From Patiriisocius sp047730165 (lineage in GTDB: Bacteria > Bacteroidota > Bacteroidia > Flavobacteriales > Flavobacteriaceae): DNA of 64,000 nucleotides. The stretch spans positions 1,612,001 to 1,676,000 of the forward strand of contig NZ_CP159834.1 of NCBI RefSeq assembly GCF_047730165.1, given 5' to 3'. The notes below the pieces were generated by a model. The model did not search any database and was not told where the DNA came from. It saw nothing but the letters and a program-made list of their open reading frames with translations. A program made the position numbers and the translations under genes. Shown here in pieces: positions 1 to 8,778 of this stretch. Positions within the stretch are counted from its first letter, which is position 1. Every line of letters starts with the position of its first letter.

Positions 1-939
1 TATTGTGGCGTTTGTCATAGTGATATTCATCAAGTAGCGAATGACTGGGGAGGGTCTAAATATCCTTTAGTGCCTGGCCATGAAATTATAGGTAAAGTAA
101 CTAAAATAGGAAAGAACGTTTCTAAATTTAAATTGGGAGATTTAGTAGGAGTAGGGTGTATGGTTGATTCTTGCCAGACTTGCGAACCTTGTAAAAATGA
201 CCTTGAGCAGTTTTGTGAGCAGGGAATGACGGCAACGTATAACAGTGTAGACAAACATTTAGGAGGTCAGACTTTAGGAGGGTATTCGCAGAAAATCGTA
301 GTGAATAAGGAATTTGTTTTGAGCATTCCAAAAAATTTAGATGTAAAAGCAGTAGCGCCTTTATTGTGTGCAGGTATCACCACATACTCTCCATTAAACC
401 AATGGAATGTTAAGAAGGGTGATAAAGTAGGCGTAATTGGTTTAGGAGGTCTAGGCCATATGGGAATAAAGTTTTCTCACGCGATGGGAGCAGAGACGGT
501 AATGATTACTACTTCAGAAGGGAAAAGTAAGGATGCTAAAAAACTAGGAGCGGATGCGGTGCTGATTTCAAAAGATAAAGATGCAATGAAAGAACATAAA
601 GGTAGTTTTGACTTTTTATTAAACACAATTCCTGTTGGTCACGATGCAAATCCATATATACAGTTACTAAAAATTGATGGAACGATGGTTTTTGTAGGTG
701 CTATAGAGCCGCTAGATCCTATTCACGGTGGAAATCTTATCATGGGAAGAAAAAGACTCGCAGGTTCGTTAATAGGCGGAATCAAAGAAACTCAAGAAAT
801 GCTAGATTTTTGCGGAGAGCACAATATTGTGAGTGACGTAGAAATGATTAAAATGGAAGAAATAAACACAGCATTTAACAGAGTTAAAGCGAATGATGTG
901 AAATACCGTTTTGTAATTGAAATGGAGTCACTGAGTTAG
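1..939 (+). CDS. NAD(P)-dependent zinc alcohol dehydrogenase, 5'-truncated
   Basis: A medium-chain zinc alcohol dehydrogenase of the cinnamyl-alcohol/YahK type, expected to interconvert aldehydes and alcohols with NADPH in the cytoplasm. The reading frame is open from base 1, so the start lies upstream of the window; the GTG at 70 is only an internal valine. Visible are the end of the catalytic-zinc site (CGVCHSD, then PGHE), the four-cysteine structural zinc lobe (C..C..C......C, bases 151-222) and the Rossmann motif GLGGLGHMG near base 450. The C-terminus is complete at 939 and is followed by a strong terminator. Substrate cannot be deduced. Confidence 0.9.
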   Translation, partial: YCGVCHSDIHQVANDWGGSKYPLVPGHEIIGKVTKIGKNVSKFKLGDLVGVGCMVDSCQTCEPCKNDLEQFCEQGMTATYNSVDKHLGGQTLGGYSQKIVVNKEFVLSIPKNLDVKAVAPLLCAGITTYSPLNQWNVKKGDKVGVIGLGGLGHMGIKFSHAMGAETVMITTSEGKSKDAKKLGADAVLISKDKDAMKEHKGSFDFLLNTIPVGHDANPYIQLLKIDGTMVFVGAIEPLDPIHGGNLIMGRKRLAGSLIGGIKETQEMLDFCGEHNIVSDVEMIKMEEINTAFNRVKANDVKYRFVIEMESLS

Positions 940-966
940 TAGGATTCAGTTTTATTAATAGTTGAA

Positions 967-999
967 AGCGCATTATCTGAAGAGATAATGCGCTTTTTT
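967..999 (+). terminator. Rho-independent terminator after the alcohol dehydrogenase
   Basis: A perfect 12-bp stem (967-978 with 983-994), a GAAG loop and a T run follow 28 bp after the stop codon. Confidence 0.9.
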
Positions 1000-1003
1000 C
1001 AAA

Positions 1004-1031
1004 TTTGCCTATTGCCTATTGCCTATTGCCT
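1004..1031. repeat. Four tandem 7-bp units (ATTGCCT)
   Basis: Three exact ATTGCCT units and a first unit with one difference lie between the terminator and the end of the next, convergent gene. Short tandem arrays like this are common in flavobacterial intergenic DNA. No function is visible. Confidence 0.85.
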
Positions 1032-1036
1032 ATCGC

Positions 1037-2131
1037 TTAGCGGAATATCTCCCAATCTAAGGTCACTGAAAACACGTTAGAATACAGCGTAGCACTAGAA
1101 TCACCAATATCTGTCAAGGCATAATCTACTGCGATACCTTTGTATTTAAATCCTACCCCAAGATTTGGTTGAACACTTGTAGATTCTGTTCCATCAAGTT
1201 TTCTTGTGTTTTGTACATTACCAAGTCCGGTTCGTACAAATATCATATTTAGATACCCAAACTCGAGACCTAATGCTGGAGTCATACTAAGATTAGGAGT
1301 GCTTAAAAAGTCGTTGGTCTCTGCAAATCTAAAGTTGAGGTCAAGTTCTGTTTGCAAGGTGTAGTCATAATTAAATGTAAATAGCTTTGCTACTCCTAGT
1401 TGCATTTTTGGGATTGTGATTTCTGTAGTTTCTGGTAAATCTTGATTCTGCCCTTCGACGGCTCCTTGTATCTCTGCAAACTCATCTTCATCTATAGACC
1501 AAGCGTTAAATGTGGTTGTTATATCGCGAACTAACAATCCGTACTGCCAATTGTTATCACCTTCAAATTGAAATCCAGCATCAAGACCAAAGCCCCACGA
1601 ATTTGCAAAATCACCAATAATACGCCGCACCACTTTAGCATTTACACCAAAACTAAAACCGTCTAAAGGCAAGTTACGGGCATAGCTAAATGTACCTGCA
1701 TAATCTGCCGTTGAAAAAAGGCTAATACGATCATAATTAATCTGTCCTTGGTCGTCAATAAGTTGTGTGGTATTTAAGATGTCATCCACCCCAAAACGGA
1801 TCAATGAAAAAGCAACCGCACTATTATCATCCAGTGGCATTGCAAAAGCTGCGTAGTCATAATTTGCAATATTTGCAAAATAAGAAGCGTGCATTAATGA
1901 CAGTTGTTTGTCTTCAAGCCTTGTCAATCCTGCAGGATTCCAATATCCAGAATTTACATCTCCTGTGGTCGCAACCATTGCATTAGACATCCCAAAAGCG
2001 CGTGCATCAACCCCAATGTTTAAAAACTCATTAGAATACTTACGTACCGTTTGTGCCTGCAAAGAAAATCCTGCAATCAGGAAAAGAAGAATAAGTTGTT
2101 TCAACCTGCTATTTTTGGACAAATATCTCAT
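1037..2131 (-). CDS. PorV/PorQ-family outer-membrane beta-barrel protein
   Basis: An exported barrel protein of the PorV/PorQ family, whose characterised members are parts of the type IX secretion system of Bacteroidota. A signal peptide (about residues 10-26 ending LQAQ) is followed by the family's N-terminal signature with DARAFGMSNA and a WNPAGL motif near residue 65, and by alternating barrel strands up to a terminal aromatic strand (LDWEIFR). I chose the ATG at 2131; a TTG 12 bp upstream also stays in frame. A near-consensus -7 box (TAGTTTAG on this strand, 2146-2153) supports a short leader. It is one of several paralogues usual in such genomes, so its own role in secretion is not established. 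Confidence 0.8.
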   Translation of the reverse strand: MRYLSKNSRLKQLILLFLIAGFSLQAQTVRKYSNEFLNIGVDARAFGMSNAMVATTGDVNSGYWNPAGLTRLEDKQLSLMHASYFANIANYDYAAFAMPLDDNSAVAFSLIRFGVDDILNTTQLIDDQGQINYDRISLFSTADYAGTFSYARNLPLDGFSFGVNAKVVRRIIGDFANSWGFGLDAGFQFEGDNNWQYGLLVRDITTTFNAWSIDEDEFAEIQGAVEGQNQDLPETTEITIPKMQLGVAKLFTFNYDYTLQTELDLNFRFAETNDFLSTPNLSMTPALGLEFGYLNMIFVRTGLGNVQNTRKLDGTESTSVQPNLGVGFKYKGIAVDYALTDIGDSSATLYSNVFSVTLDWEIFR

Positions 2132-2296
2132 TATTTTATACAATACTAAACTATATTTTTAATCACATATTGTACGATTACTACCTTAGACGAAAATACT
2201 TTCCTATTTTTACAAAAGTAGCCCTATTTCTATTCCTTTGATATATACTTCGGAAAATTTAAGGACTGAAAAATCGCTAGTAAAAAACCCGCTCTT

Positions 2297-3043
2297 ATGA
2301 TTAAGCAAATACCTAATATCATTACATCATTAAACTTATTGTGCGGCTGTGTAGCTGTTATGTTTGCTATGTCTGGAGAATTAGTGACTGCATCCTTCTT
2401 TGCGTTTCTAGGTATATTTTTCGACTTTTTTGATGGTCTTGCAGCTAGAGTTTTAAACGCATCGAGTAAAGTAGGTTTAGAATTAGATTCGCTAGCAGAT
2501 ATGGTGACCAGTGGTGTGGTGCCAGGATTTGTAATGGTGCAACTCCTTAGCTATTCCATTACAGGAGATTACTTAAATATCACTGAGGTTTTCTCAGAAA
2601 ATAGCTGGAATGAAGGCTTGGTACAATACCTGCCTTTTGTGGGCTTATTAATTGTCATCGCTTCCGGTTATAGATTAGCTAAATTTAATGTAGACACAAG
2701 ACAAACCACGAGTTTTATAGGTCTTCCCACGCCAGCAAATACATTGTTGATTTTAAGTTTGCCTCTTATTTTAGCATTTCAGCAAACAGAAATGATTACA
2801 GGCATCATTTTAAATACTTGGGTGCTGATAGGCTTAACGATCTTAAGCTGTATTTTATTAAATGCAGAAATCCCGCTCTTCGCTTTAAAGTTTAAAACCT
2901 GGGATTTAAAAGGCAATGCCATCCGTTATGTGTTTTTGCTTATAAGTGCAATAGGATTATTTTTCTTTCACTTTCTGGCAATACCGGTAATCATATTGTT
3001 ATATATTTTACTGTCACTTTTTTGGAAGGAGATTAGTGATTAA
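2297..3043 (+). CDS. pssA: CDP-diacylglycerol-serine O-phosphatidyltransferase
   Basis: Makes phosphatidylserine from CDP-diacylglycerol and serine, the precursor of phosphatidylethanolamine, in the inner membrane. The CDP-alcohol phosphotransferase signature DG..AR........G...D...D is complete at about residues 46-68 (DGLAARVL... to LDSLADMV). The protein is 248 aa with six to eight hydrophobic segments, the usual size for the short bacterial form. The ATG start is followed directly by the family's N-terminus (IPNIITSLNLLCG). It is divergent from the barrel gene. Confidence 0.93.
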   Translation: MIKQIPNIITSLNLLCGCVAVMFAMSGELVTASFFAFLGIFFDFFDGLAARVLNASSKVGLELDSLADMVTSGVVPGFVMVQLLSYSITGDYLNITEVFSENSWNEGLVQYLPFVGLLIVIASGYRLAKFNVDTRQTTSFIGLPTPANTLLILSLPLILAFQQTEMITGIILNTWVLIGLTILSCILLNAEIPLFALKFKTWDLKGNAIRYVFLLISAIGLFFFHFLAIPVIILLYILLSLFWKEISD

Positions 3044-3130
3044 CGATTGGAGATTTACGGTTGTGGATTTTTGAACTTAAAGAAAATTGTCACATAGAGC
3101 GCAGTCGAAATGCTTATAGTAAAACAGCAG

Positions 3131-4417
3131 TTAATCAACAGAAACTTTCTTCTTAAAACCCCTCCAGACTAAAAACGCTACCATCGGTAAATATACTAGG
3201 CATCTATAAAAGTGCGCCATTACGACACCTTCCACGCCGTAAATAGGAACTAAGTAGAAGGATAGGCCAAAGAACAAGCCTGTAGATATTAATTCAGAAA
3301 AAATAAAATTACGCACCATTTTCTTGGCTAAAAATTGATACGCAAGAATACTAGCGGCAAGACGAATGAAATCTCCCGTCAGTTGCCATTTAAACAAAGG
3401 TGCCATCCCGTCAAATCCTGGGAAGATAAGGTCAATAATGAAATGTCGTAGAAAATAAATAGCAATCATTCCCACAGCAAAGAGAGGGAGCAACGATTTA
3501 TATATATGTTTCACTTCCTTAAAAAAGGAAGGACGTGTTTTGATGGTGGCAAATTTCGGAATCACATACATTGTAAAAAGTAAAGACGAGAAGGCCATAT
3601 AGTTTTTAGATAAATCTAGCATTCCAGACCATAATCCAGAATCTTCCTGTGAGATATTGGTCCGCACCATATTCCGTATCTCTATCTCTACAAAACTCAA
3701 CACCACTGTCGAGAAAAATGAGATTAATGTAAAAGCCAACAGCACATTCCCAAAAGGAATTCTAAAAGAAATCTCCTTATAATTAATATATTTTTTAAAT
3801 GTTTTAAAAAACACATAAGACAGAATCACTAACTGGATGGCAGGAGTGATAACAATGGAATACAAGGCATACGTAAACTCGTTATTCCAGGCAAAATAAA
3901 GCATTAAGGCAGCAGAAATAAGGTAGCTGCTTAAGTCTACTTTTGCAAAACGTTTATACTCGGTAAGGCCATTAATGACCCCGTTATAGATGCGTTGAAG
4001 TCCAATCGCAGGCGCGACAATTCCTGTAATGACTAGTACACTGGAGTATGCTGTAGTTTCAAAAAAGTACTGACTTAAGGAGGAGGAAAACACGGCAAGC
4101 AAGATTCCTACAACAAGCGAACTAATGCTCCAGAATACAAACGCAGTAGAGAATAGGCCGTTTAATTTTTCTTGATCTTCTTTATATTCAGCGACATACT
4201 TCACCATCCCATTGAAGAACCCGAATGATGTTAAAGATAAAACTGCTTGCTGAATACTTCGCAACTGCCCAATGATATCGATCCCAACTTCTCCAAAATT
4301 TTCTGCAACAATCCTCCTAATAAATAGCGAGAGCACCTGCCTAATAATAATAATAGGCGCATTTACCGACGTTATTTTCAGTAGCAGATTGGTTCTTAAA
4401 AAGTTTGGTATTTTCAA
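3131..4417 (-). CDS. Wzx-type polysaccharide flippase (O-antigen translocase)
   Basis: A polytopic MATE-fold membrane protein of 428 aa with about 12 hydrophobic segments, similar to O-antigen/enterobacterial common antigen translocases that flip undecaprenyl-linked oligosaccharides to the periplasm. The N-terminal TNLLLKITS and the SFGFFNGMVKYVAEY stretch are typical. It starts at a TTG that directly abuts the TAA stop of the upstream aminotransferase gene (TAATTG), which suggests translational coupling. It is the last gene of a three-gene operon with a sugar aminotransferase and an acetyltransferase, so the exported glycan probably carries an N-acylated amino sugar. Confidence 0.85.
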   Translation of the reverse strand: MKIPNFLRTNLLLKITSVNAPIIIIRQVLSLFIRRIVAENFGEVGIDIIGQLRSIQQAVLSLTSFGFFNGMVKYVAEYKEDQEKLNGLFSTAFVFWSISSLVVGILLAVFSSSLSQYFFETTAYSSVLVITGIVAPAIGLQRIYNGVINGLTEYKRFAKVDLSSYLISAALMLYFAWNNEFTYALYSIVITPAIQLVILSYVFFKTFKKYINYKEISFRIPFGNVLLAFTLISFFSTVVLSFVEIEIRNMVRTNISQEDSGLWSGMLDLSKNYMAFSSLLFTMYVIPKFATIKTRPSFFKEVKHIYKSLLPLFAVGMIAIYFLRHFIIDLIFPGFDGMAPLFKWQLTGDFIRLAASILAYQFLAKKMVRNFIFSELISTGLFFGLSFYLVPIYGVEGVVMAHFYRCLVYLPMVAFLVWRGFKKKVSVD

Positions 4418-5518
4418 TTAGTAGCTGTTTAAAACCGAAATTACTTTACTTACTTGGTCTTGCGTCATCACGGGACTCATTGGGATACTCACCACGTGAT
4501 GGTGCAATGCTTCGGCAACCGGAAAGCTTAAGTCTTTTAATTCTGGCAATGCTTTTTGCTGATGCGGTGCAATAGGATAATGAATTAAATGCCCTACTTT
4601 ATTTTCTGTCAAATGCGCCACAACAGCCGCTCTGTCTTCTACCTGCAACACAAATAAGTGAAAAACGTGATCAGCCGTACCTTCATACGTTGGTAAGGTG
4701 ATTTTTAGATTTTTTATTTCTGCAATATAGCGTTGTGCAATTTCCCTTCTTCTTAAATTATCTGCATCTAAACTCCCTAATTTAATACTCAAGAAGGCTG
4801 CTTGAATCTCGTCAAGTCTAGAATTGAGACCCAAAACTTCATTTATATACTTAGTAGAAGTCCCATAATTACGAAACATTCTAATCGCTTTTGCCAGTGC
4901 GTCATCATTTGTTGTGACTGCGCCACCATCGCCCAAGGCACCTAGATTTTTAGAGGGGTAAAAGCTAAAACCTGCAGCATCGCCTAAGTTCCCCGCTTTT
5001 TTCTTACTGAAATATTCTGCACCGTGCGCTTGTGCTGCATCTTCAATAACCAATAAATTATTCAAATCTGCAAGTGCTTGTATTGCTTCCATGTTTGCAA
5101 GCTTTCCATATAAATGAACAGGCATTATAGCTTTAGTCTTAGGTGAAATATAAGTAGGAAGTTTATTTAAATCAAAATTGAATGTTTCTGCCGTGGCTTC
5201 TGCGAGAATAGGTGTTAGGCCCGCTTGCTTGATGGCAATTATCGTTGCAATAAAAGTGTTTGAAGCAACAATCACTTCATCTCCGGTTTTCAAGTTTCCG
5301 AGGTGTTTATAGCCCTCAAGTATAAGACGAAGCGCGTCCAGTCCGTTAGCAACACCTATGCAATGTTTTGTGCCGCAATAATCTGCAAACAGTTGCTCAA
5401 ATCGTGTCACTTGATTGCCTAGAATGTAATAGCCGCTATCTAAAAACTCCTGAAAGCTGTTTTTAAATTCGTTCTCAAAACGAGCATTTACTTTATGAAG
5501 ATCTAAAAATGGAATCAT
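4418..5518 (-). CDS. DegT/DnrJ/EryC1/StrS sugar aminotransferase (FdtB-like)
   Basis: A PLP-dependent aminotransferase that places an amino group on a nucleotide-activated keto-sugar. The PLP lysine lies in SFYPSKNLGALGDGG (about residues 182-196), preceded by the EDAAQAHGA motif, and the family opening IPFLDLHKVN is present. Its length of 366 aa is standard. It most resembles FdtB/QdtB enzymes acting on dTDP-3-keto-6-deoxyhexoses; an FdtA-type ketoisomerase is encoded 12 kb away (17801-18217), which supports this reading. The start ATG overlaps the stop of the upstream acetyltransferase by 4 bp (ATGA). Confidence 0.87.
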   Translation of the reverse strand: MIPFLDLHKVNARFENEFKNSFQEFLDSGYYILGNQVTRFEQLFADYCGTKHCIGVANGLDALRLILEGYKHLGNLKTGDEVIVASNTFIATIIAIKQAGLTPILAEATAETFNFDLNKLPTYISPKTKAIMPVHLYGKLANMEAIQALADLNNLLVIEDAAQAHGAEYFSKKKAGNLGDAAGFSFYPSKNLGALGDGGAVTTNDDALAKAIRMFRNYGTSTKYINEVLGLNSRLDEIQAAFLSIKLGSLDADNLRRREIAQRYIAEIKNLKITLPTYEGTADHVFHLFVLQVEDRAAVVAHLTENKVGHLIHYPIAPHQQKALPELKDLSFPVAEALHHHVVSIPMSPVMTQDQVSKVISVLNSY

Positions 5519-6513
5519 TTAATAGTGATATCTAATTGTTCGTGAGCAGCGGTGTCAATCTCATAGGTGTCTGCCGTAAAAGTACGAGCTCCACAGCTTT
5601 CTTTCCAGAAAATGAGTCCGCTATTAAGTACCGTCCCGTTTTCTTCTGAAGAAATATTAAAATCGAAGTAGCGTTTGTCTTTTTTGTAATGATTAATGAT
5701 AAAATCGTATGCGAGATCAAGACTGCCGTAGCTATTCTTGTCTGCATTACCAGAAACGTATTGCGGGTGAATGGTTGTCTTTGTTAGGAAAACCGTCGTC
5801 CCAGCAATCACTTTATCCCCTTTGTATACATTTACTTGCTGTATGTTTCCGGGGAAACGTGCTGCGAGTAATTTTATTTCTTCTAAAGAATGCACAGGAG
5901 CAATCCCGTGTTTTTTATAAAGATTAGGAATTAAAACTTCGTTCCAGAATCCATCAAAGGTATCTTCTATTTTTATGGTAAGCCCATTGCGGATGGCTTT
6001 ATTAATGCCCTCTCTTCGGTTTTTCTGAAATTTTAACTTGTGATCATTGTCGATGACCATTAAAACATCCCGCTTTAATAAAGTAGCATTCGCTTTAAAC
6101 AAAAAGTACCCAAGTTCATCTGAAGGCATTACATTGTAAAATGTAGGAATCTCTCTGATTTCAATTTTCTGGATCATTTCCGAAGAAAGAAAACGCAGCA
6201 TCTCTTTAAATGCTTCTAAAGCATACAACAACTTTGCACTGTCTTGCAATACAAAACTTCCGTAAGTAAGTCCTTGGTGTGAAATCACTTTTTCCGCCTT
6301 CACATTAGCGGGCAATAGTGCGTATAGTGAATCATCCTTAAATACTAAAACCGAAAAATCTGTGAAACGATCGCTATGATAGTCCATAAAGTCGCGATGA
6401 AACAAAAAAGTAGCGTTCTTTGCTGAAGCGACAAATTCATTCCATAATTCGGCATCTTCTGCTGTGTAGCGTCGTGCCGTATAGGTAGAAGTCTTTTTTG
6501 TAGGTGTAGCCAA
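5515..6513 (-). CDS. GNAT/FemAB-like N-acyltransferase
   Basis: A 332-aa protein of the double-GNAT (FemAB-like) type. The N-terminal half resembles the GNAT fold around YTAEDAELWNEFV, and the C-terminal half has the GTTVFL...YVSGNAD....LDLAYDFI pattern. Its place at the head of an operon with a sugar aminotransferase and a flippase suggests that it acylates the new amino group of the sugar, replacing the hexapeptide acetyltransferase (FdtC) of the classic pathway; that is inference. The start is a TTG, with no ATG near the conserved N-terminus. A consensus -7 box lies about 50 bp upstream. Confidence 0.7.
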   Translation of the reverse strand: MATPTKKTSTYTARRYTAEDAELWNEFVASAKNATFLFHRDFMDYHSDRFTDFSVLVFKDDSLYALLPANVKAEKVISHQGLTYGSFVLQDSAKLLYALEAFKEMLRFLSSEMIQKIEIREIPTFYNVMPSDELGYFLFKANATLLKRDVLMVIDNDHKLKFQKNRREGINKAIRNGLTIKIEDTFDGFWNEVLIPNLYKKHGIAPVHSLEEIKLLAARFPGNIQQVNVYKGDKVIAGTTVFLTKTTIHPQYVSGNADKNSYGSLDLAYDFIINHYKKDKRYFDFNISSEENGTVLNSGLIFWKESCGARTFTADTYEIDTAAHEQLDITIK

Positions 6514-6560
6514 GAATTTTTTATTGGATGGTTATAAAAGGTAAAACTACTAATTTAAAC

Positions 6561-6568
6561 CAAAAGTA
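6561..6568 (-). promoter_or_regulatory. Promoter -7 element of the amino-sugar/flippase operon
   Basis: The minus strand reads TACTTTTG, an exact match to the flavobacterial TAnnTTTG box, giving a leader of about 40 nt. No TTG is seen at the expected -33 distance. Confidence 0.55.
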
Positions 6569-6837
6569 TAGGAGTAAGATGAATTTTGTGTAAAAGGTTG
6601 CCCCAGAATTAGCTTGAACTTGAAATCGAAAACGAAGATAAAGCTGAAGATGAGAACAAAGAAGCTGAGTTCTCACACCAGCCCGAGATTCGATGAGCTT
6701 TTAACTTTTTTACATTTAACCTTTTCACACCTTAGCCACATCCCCTGAATAGCTTCTATCAATTACGCATTTAAATCAAATACCGATTTAACTGAATCTC
6801 TTATTTCCCAAACCCCTGAATCTCTCATTTACTTAGT
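6569..6837. other. Intergenic region without a recognisable gene
   Basis: This stretch between two divergent units is AT-rich and purine-biased in places. No ORF with family resemblance, no RNA gene and no strong hairpin was seen. Confidence 0.6.
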
Positions 6838-6845
6838 TACCTTTG
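6838..6845 (+). promoter_or_regulatory. Promoter -7 element of the YkgJ-family gene
   Basis: TACCTTTG matches TAnnTTTG exactly and lies 5 bp before the ATG at 6851. The transcript would be leaderless or nearly so. Confidence 0.55.
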
Positions 6846-6850
6846 CCACT

Positions 6851-7375
6851 ATGGACGAAATTATCAAAAACCTCCCGGAAAAGGCACAAGAAGTAAAAAA
6901 GGAGAACATCACATTCTTTAAGCGGATCAACAAGAAAGCGCCTAAGAATATGGATTTGATTATGCACGAACTCCACGATAAGGAGTTTAAACGTACCGAT
7001 TGTATGGAATGTGCCAACTGCTGTAAAACGTCGAGTCCAATATTTACTAATAAGGATATTGATCGTATTGCAAAGCATTTTAGAATGCCTGTTCAAAGGT
7101 TTACCGATACTTATCTTGAGATGGATGAAGATGATTGGTTTGTTTTAAAAAGTGTGCCTTGTACTTTTTTAGCAGATGATAATAGTTGTTCTATTTATGA
7201 TGTGCGCCCTAAAGCCTGTCAAGAATATCCGCACACCAATAGAAAACGTTTTCAAAAAATAGCAGACTTAACCATGAAAAATGTGGAGATCTGCCCTGCT
7301 GCTTTTAATATTGTAGAAGAGATGAAAGTCCGTTTTGCAGAGAAAGGTGGGAAGCATAACAGGTGGGATGTGTAA
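6851..7375 (+). CDS. YkgJ-family cysteine-cluster protein
   Basis: A 174-aa cytoplasmic protein of the YkgJ/UPF0153 family, thought to bind zinc or an iron-sulfur cluster through conserved cysteines. Visible are C..C..CC (CMECANCCK, about residues 52-60), then C at about 101, C......C (CSIYDVRPKAC, about 109-119) and a last Cys in the EICPAAF segment. The ATG start gives the charged N-terminus usual in flavobacterial homologues. The molecular function of the family is unsettled. The neighbours are not obviously related. Confidence 0.85.
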   Translation: MDEIIKNLPEKAQEVKKENITFFKRINKKAPKNMDLIMHELHDKEFKRTDCMECANCCKTSSPIFTNKDIDRIAKHFRMPVQRFTDTYLEMDEDDWFVLKSVPCTFLADDNSCSIYDVRPKACQEYPHTNRKRFQKIADLTMKNVEICPAAFNIVEEMKVRFAEKGGKHNRWDV

Positions 7376-7434
7376 TCTCTCACAGAAACCTGCTGCCCAC
7401 TCCTAAAGGTTTAACACTAAAGTATAGTGAGCAA

Positions 7435-8772
7435 TTACTTATATATTAAATAAGCCTGTCGCATGCTGTCATATTCTGCCAAAGGCCTAATCCACTCTTT
7501 CCTAATTTCTGAATACGTATAGCGATTCTCAATCTGCCATTTTAATCTTTCTGTACCAGCAAGCTTAGTGAAAAATTTATTAAAGAAGTCTGGTCTTCTG
7601 CCATTGGCAACGTAGGCCTCAATAAGCCATTCAAGATTCAAGCGGTTGTTTTTTGGTGTTCGTGTCAGGTCTAAACCGTTGCAGCGTTCTCCTTTAAATT
7701 TTGGGTGTTTCGCACCTTCATTGGCTTGTGGCGTAAAGGTGTATGGATAAAATTCTGTGGGTAAACTGGGTGCGCCAAAAACTTGAAACTGATTTTCTGT
7801 ACCTCGACCTGCACTTACAAGCGTACCTTCAAAAAAGCAAAGGCTAGGGTAAAGGTTAATCGCGATGTCGTTGGGTAAATTTGGTGAAGGTTTTATTGGA
7901 AGTGAATAAGGAGTGTCGTGAGTATAATTTTGCATTGGGATTACCGTGAGTTCGCATTTAATCTTATTGTTTAGCCATCCTTGTCCATTAATCATTTGTG
8001 CATATTCACCAATCGTCATCCCATGAACTGCAGGAACCGGATGCATACCTACAAAACTCTTGTGCTCTGGTTCTAGAATTGGGCCGTCTATATAATGACC
8101 ATTAGGATTGGGTCGGTCTAAAACAATAACGGGAATACCTAGTTCTGCGCAGGCTTCCATTACATAATGCAGTGTGGAGATATACGTGTAAAAACGCGCT
8201 CCCACATCTTGGATGTCAAATACCATCACCTCTATATCTGCTAATTGCGCTGCGCTAGGTTTTTTATTCTTGCCGTATAAGGAGATAATAGGCACTCCAG
8301 TTTTTGTGTCAATACCATCTTTTACGAGTTCGCCCGCATCTGCTTTACCTCTAAAGCCGTGTTCTGGAGCAAATACTTTGGTCACATGATTCTCAAAATC
8401 AACTATAAAGTCGACTAAGTGAAAATCAACTATGCGTATTTCATCAGGGTATTCAAGTGTGTCGTTCACCACCGAAGTTTGGTTTGCAACTATCCCTAGT
8501 TTTTTTCCTTCTAACAAAGGCATGTACTGTTGCCATTGGTTTGCTCCCGTGTATATGTGTGTTGCACTTTTACTGTCTATTTTTCGCCCAAATCGTTTTG
8601 TAGTATCTGCCGTTTGTGAAACATGTGTAATTAATTCATTAGCCGCTTTCGTTTTTAGACTTTCAACTTCAGGCTCTACACTGCTTAGCTCCAACTTTTG
8701 TCCTGCGTTTCCACAAGAAAAGGCGCTAAAAATCGTTATAAATACTATATTTTTGAACAAAGTAAATTGCAT
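7435..8772 (-). CDS. namZ: Exo-beta-N-acetylmuramidase lipoprotein (DUF1343/NamZ, GH171)
   Basis: DUF1343 proteins include NamZ, an exo-lytic enzyme that releases terminal N-acetylmuramic acid from peptidoglycan fragments. This 445-aa copy has a lipoprotein signal peptide with lipobox SAFSC (Cys about residue 20). The family core starts with GKKLGIVANQTSV and includes FAPEHGFRG, the GVPIISLYG segment, FDIQDVGARFYTYISTLHYVMEA, DRPNPN and the C-terminal LYPSLCFFEGT...GRGTE. The sequence supports attachment to a membrane and a periplasmic or outer-surface location. It is divergent from an ABC permease gene, with start codons only a few bases apart. Confidence 0.9.
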   Translation of the reverse strand: MQFTLFKNIVFITIFSAFSCGNAGQKLELSSVEPEVESLKTKAANELITHVSQTADTTKRFGRKIDSKSATHIYTGANQWQQYMPLLEGKKLGIVANQTSVVNDTLEYPDEIRIVDFHLVDFIVDFENHVTKVFAPEHGFRGKADAGELVKDGIDTKTGVPIISLYGKNKKPSAAQLADIEVMVFDIQDVGARFYTYISTLHYVMEACAELGIPVIVLDRPNPNGHYIDGPILEPEHKSFVGMHPVPAVHGMTIGEYAQMINGQGWLNNKIKCELTVIPMQNYTHDTPYSLPIKPSPNLPNDIAINLYPSLCFFEGTLVSAGRGTENQFQVFGAPSLPTEFYPYTFTPQANEGAKHPKFKGERCNGLDLTRTPKNNRLNLEWLIEAYVANGRRPDFFNKFFTKLAGTERLKWQIENRYTYSEIRKEWIRPLAEYDSMRQAYLIYK

Positions 8773-8778
8773 ACCTAC

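Noticed and set aside
1004..1031. The ATTGCCT array as a possible CRISPR or attachment site
   Set aside because: The units are 7 bp, without spacers, and no cas genes or integrase are nearby.
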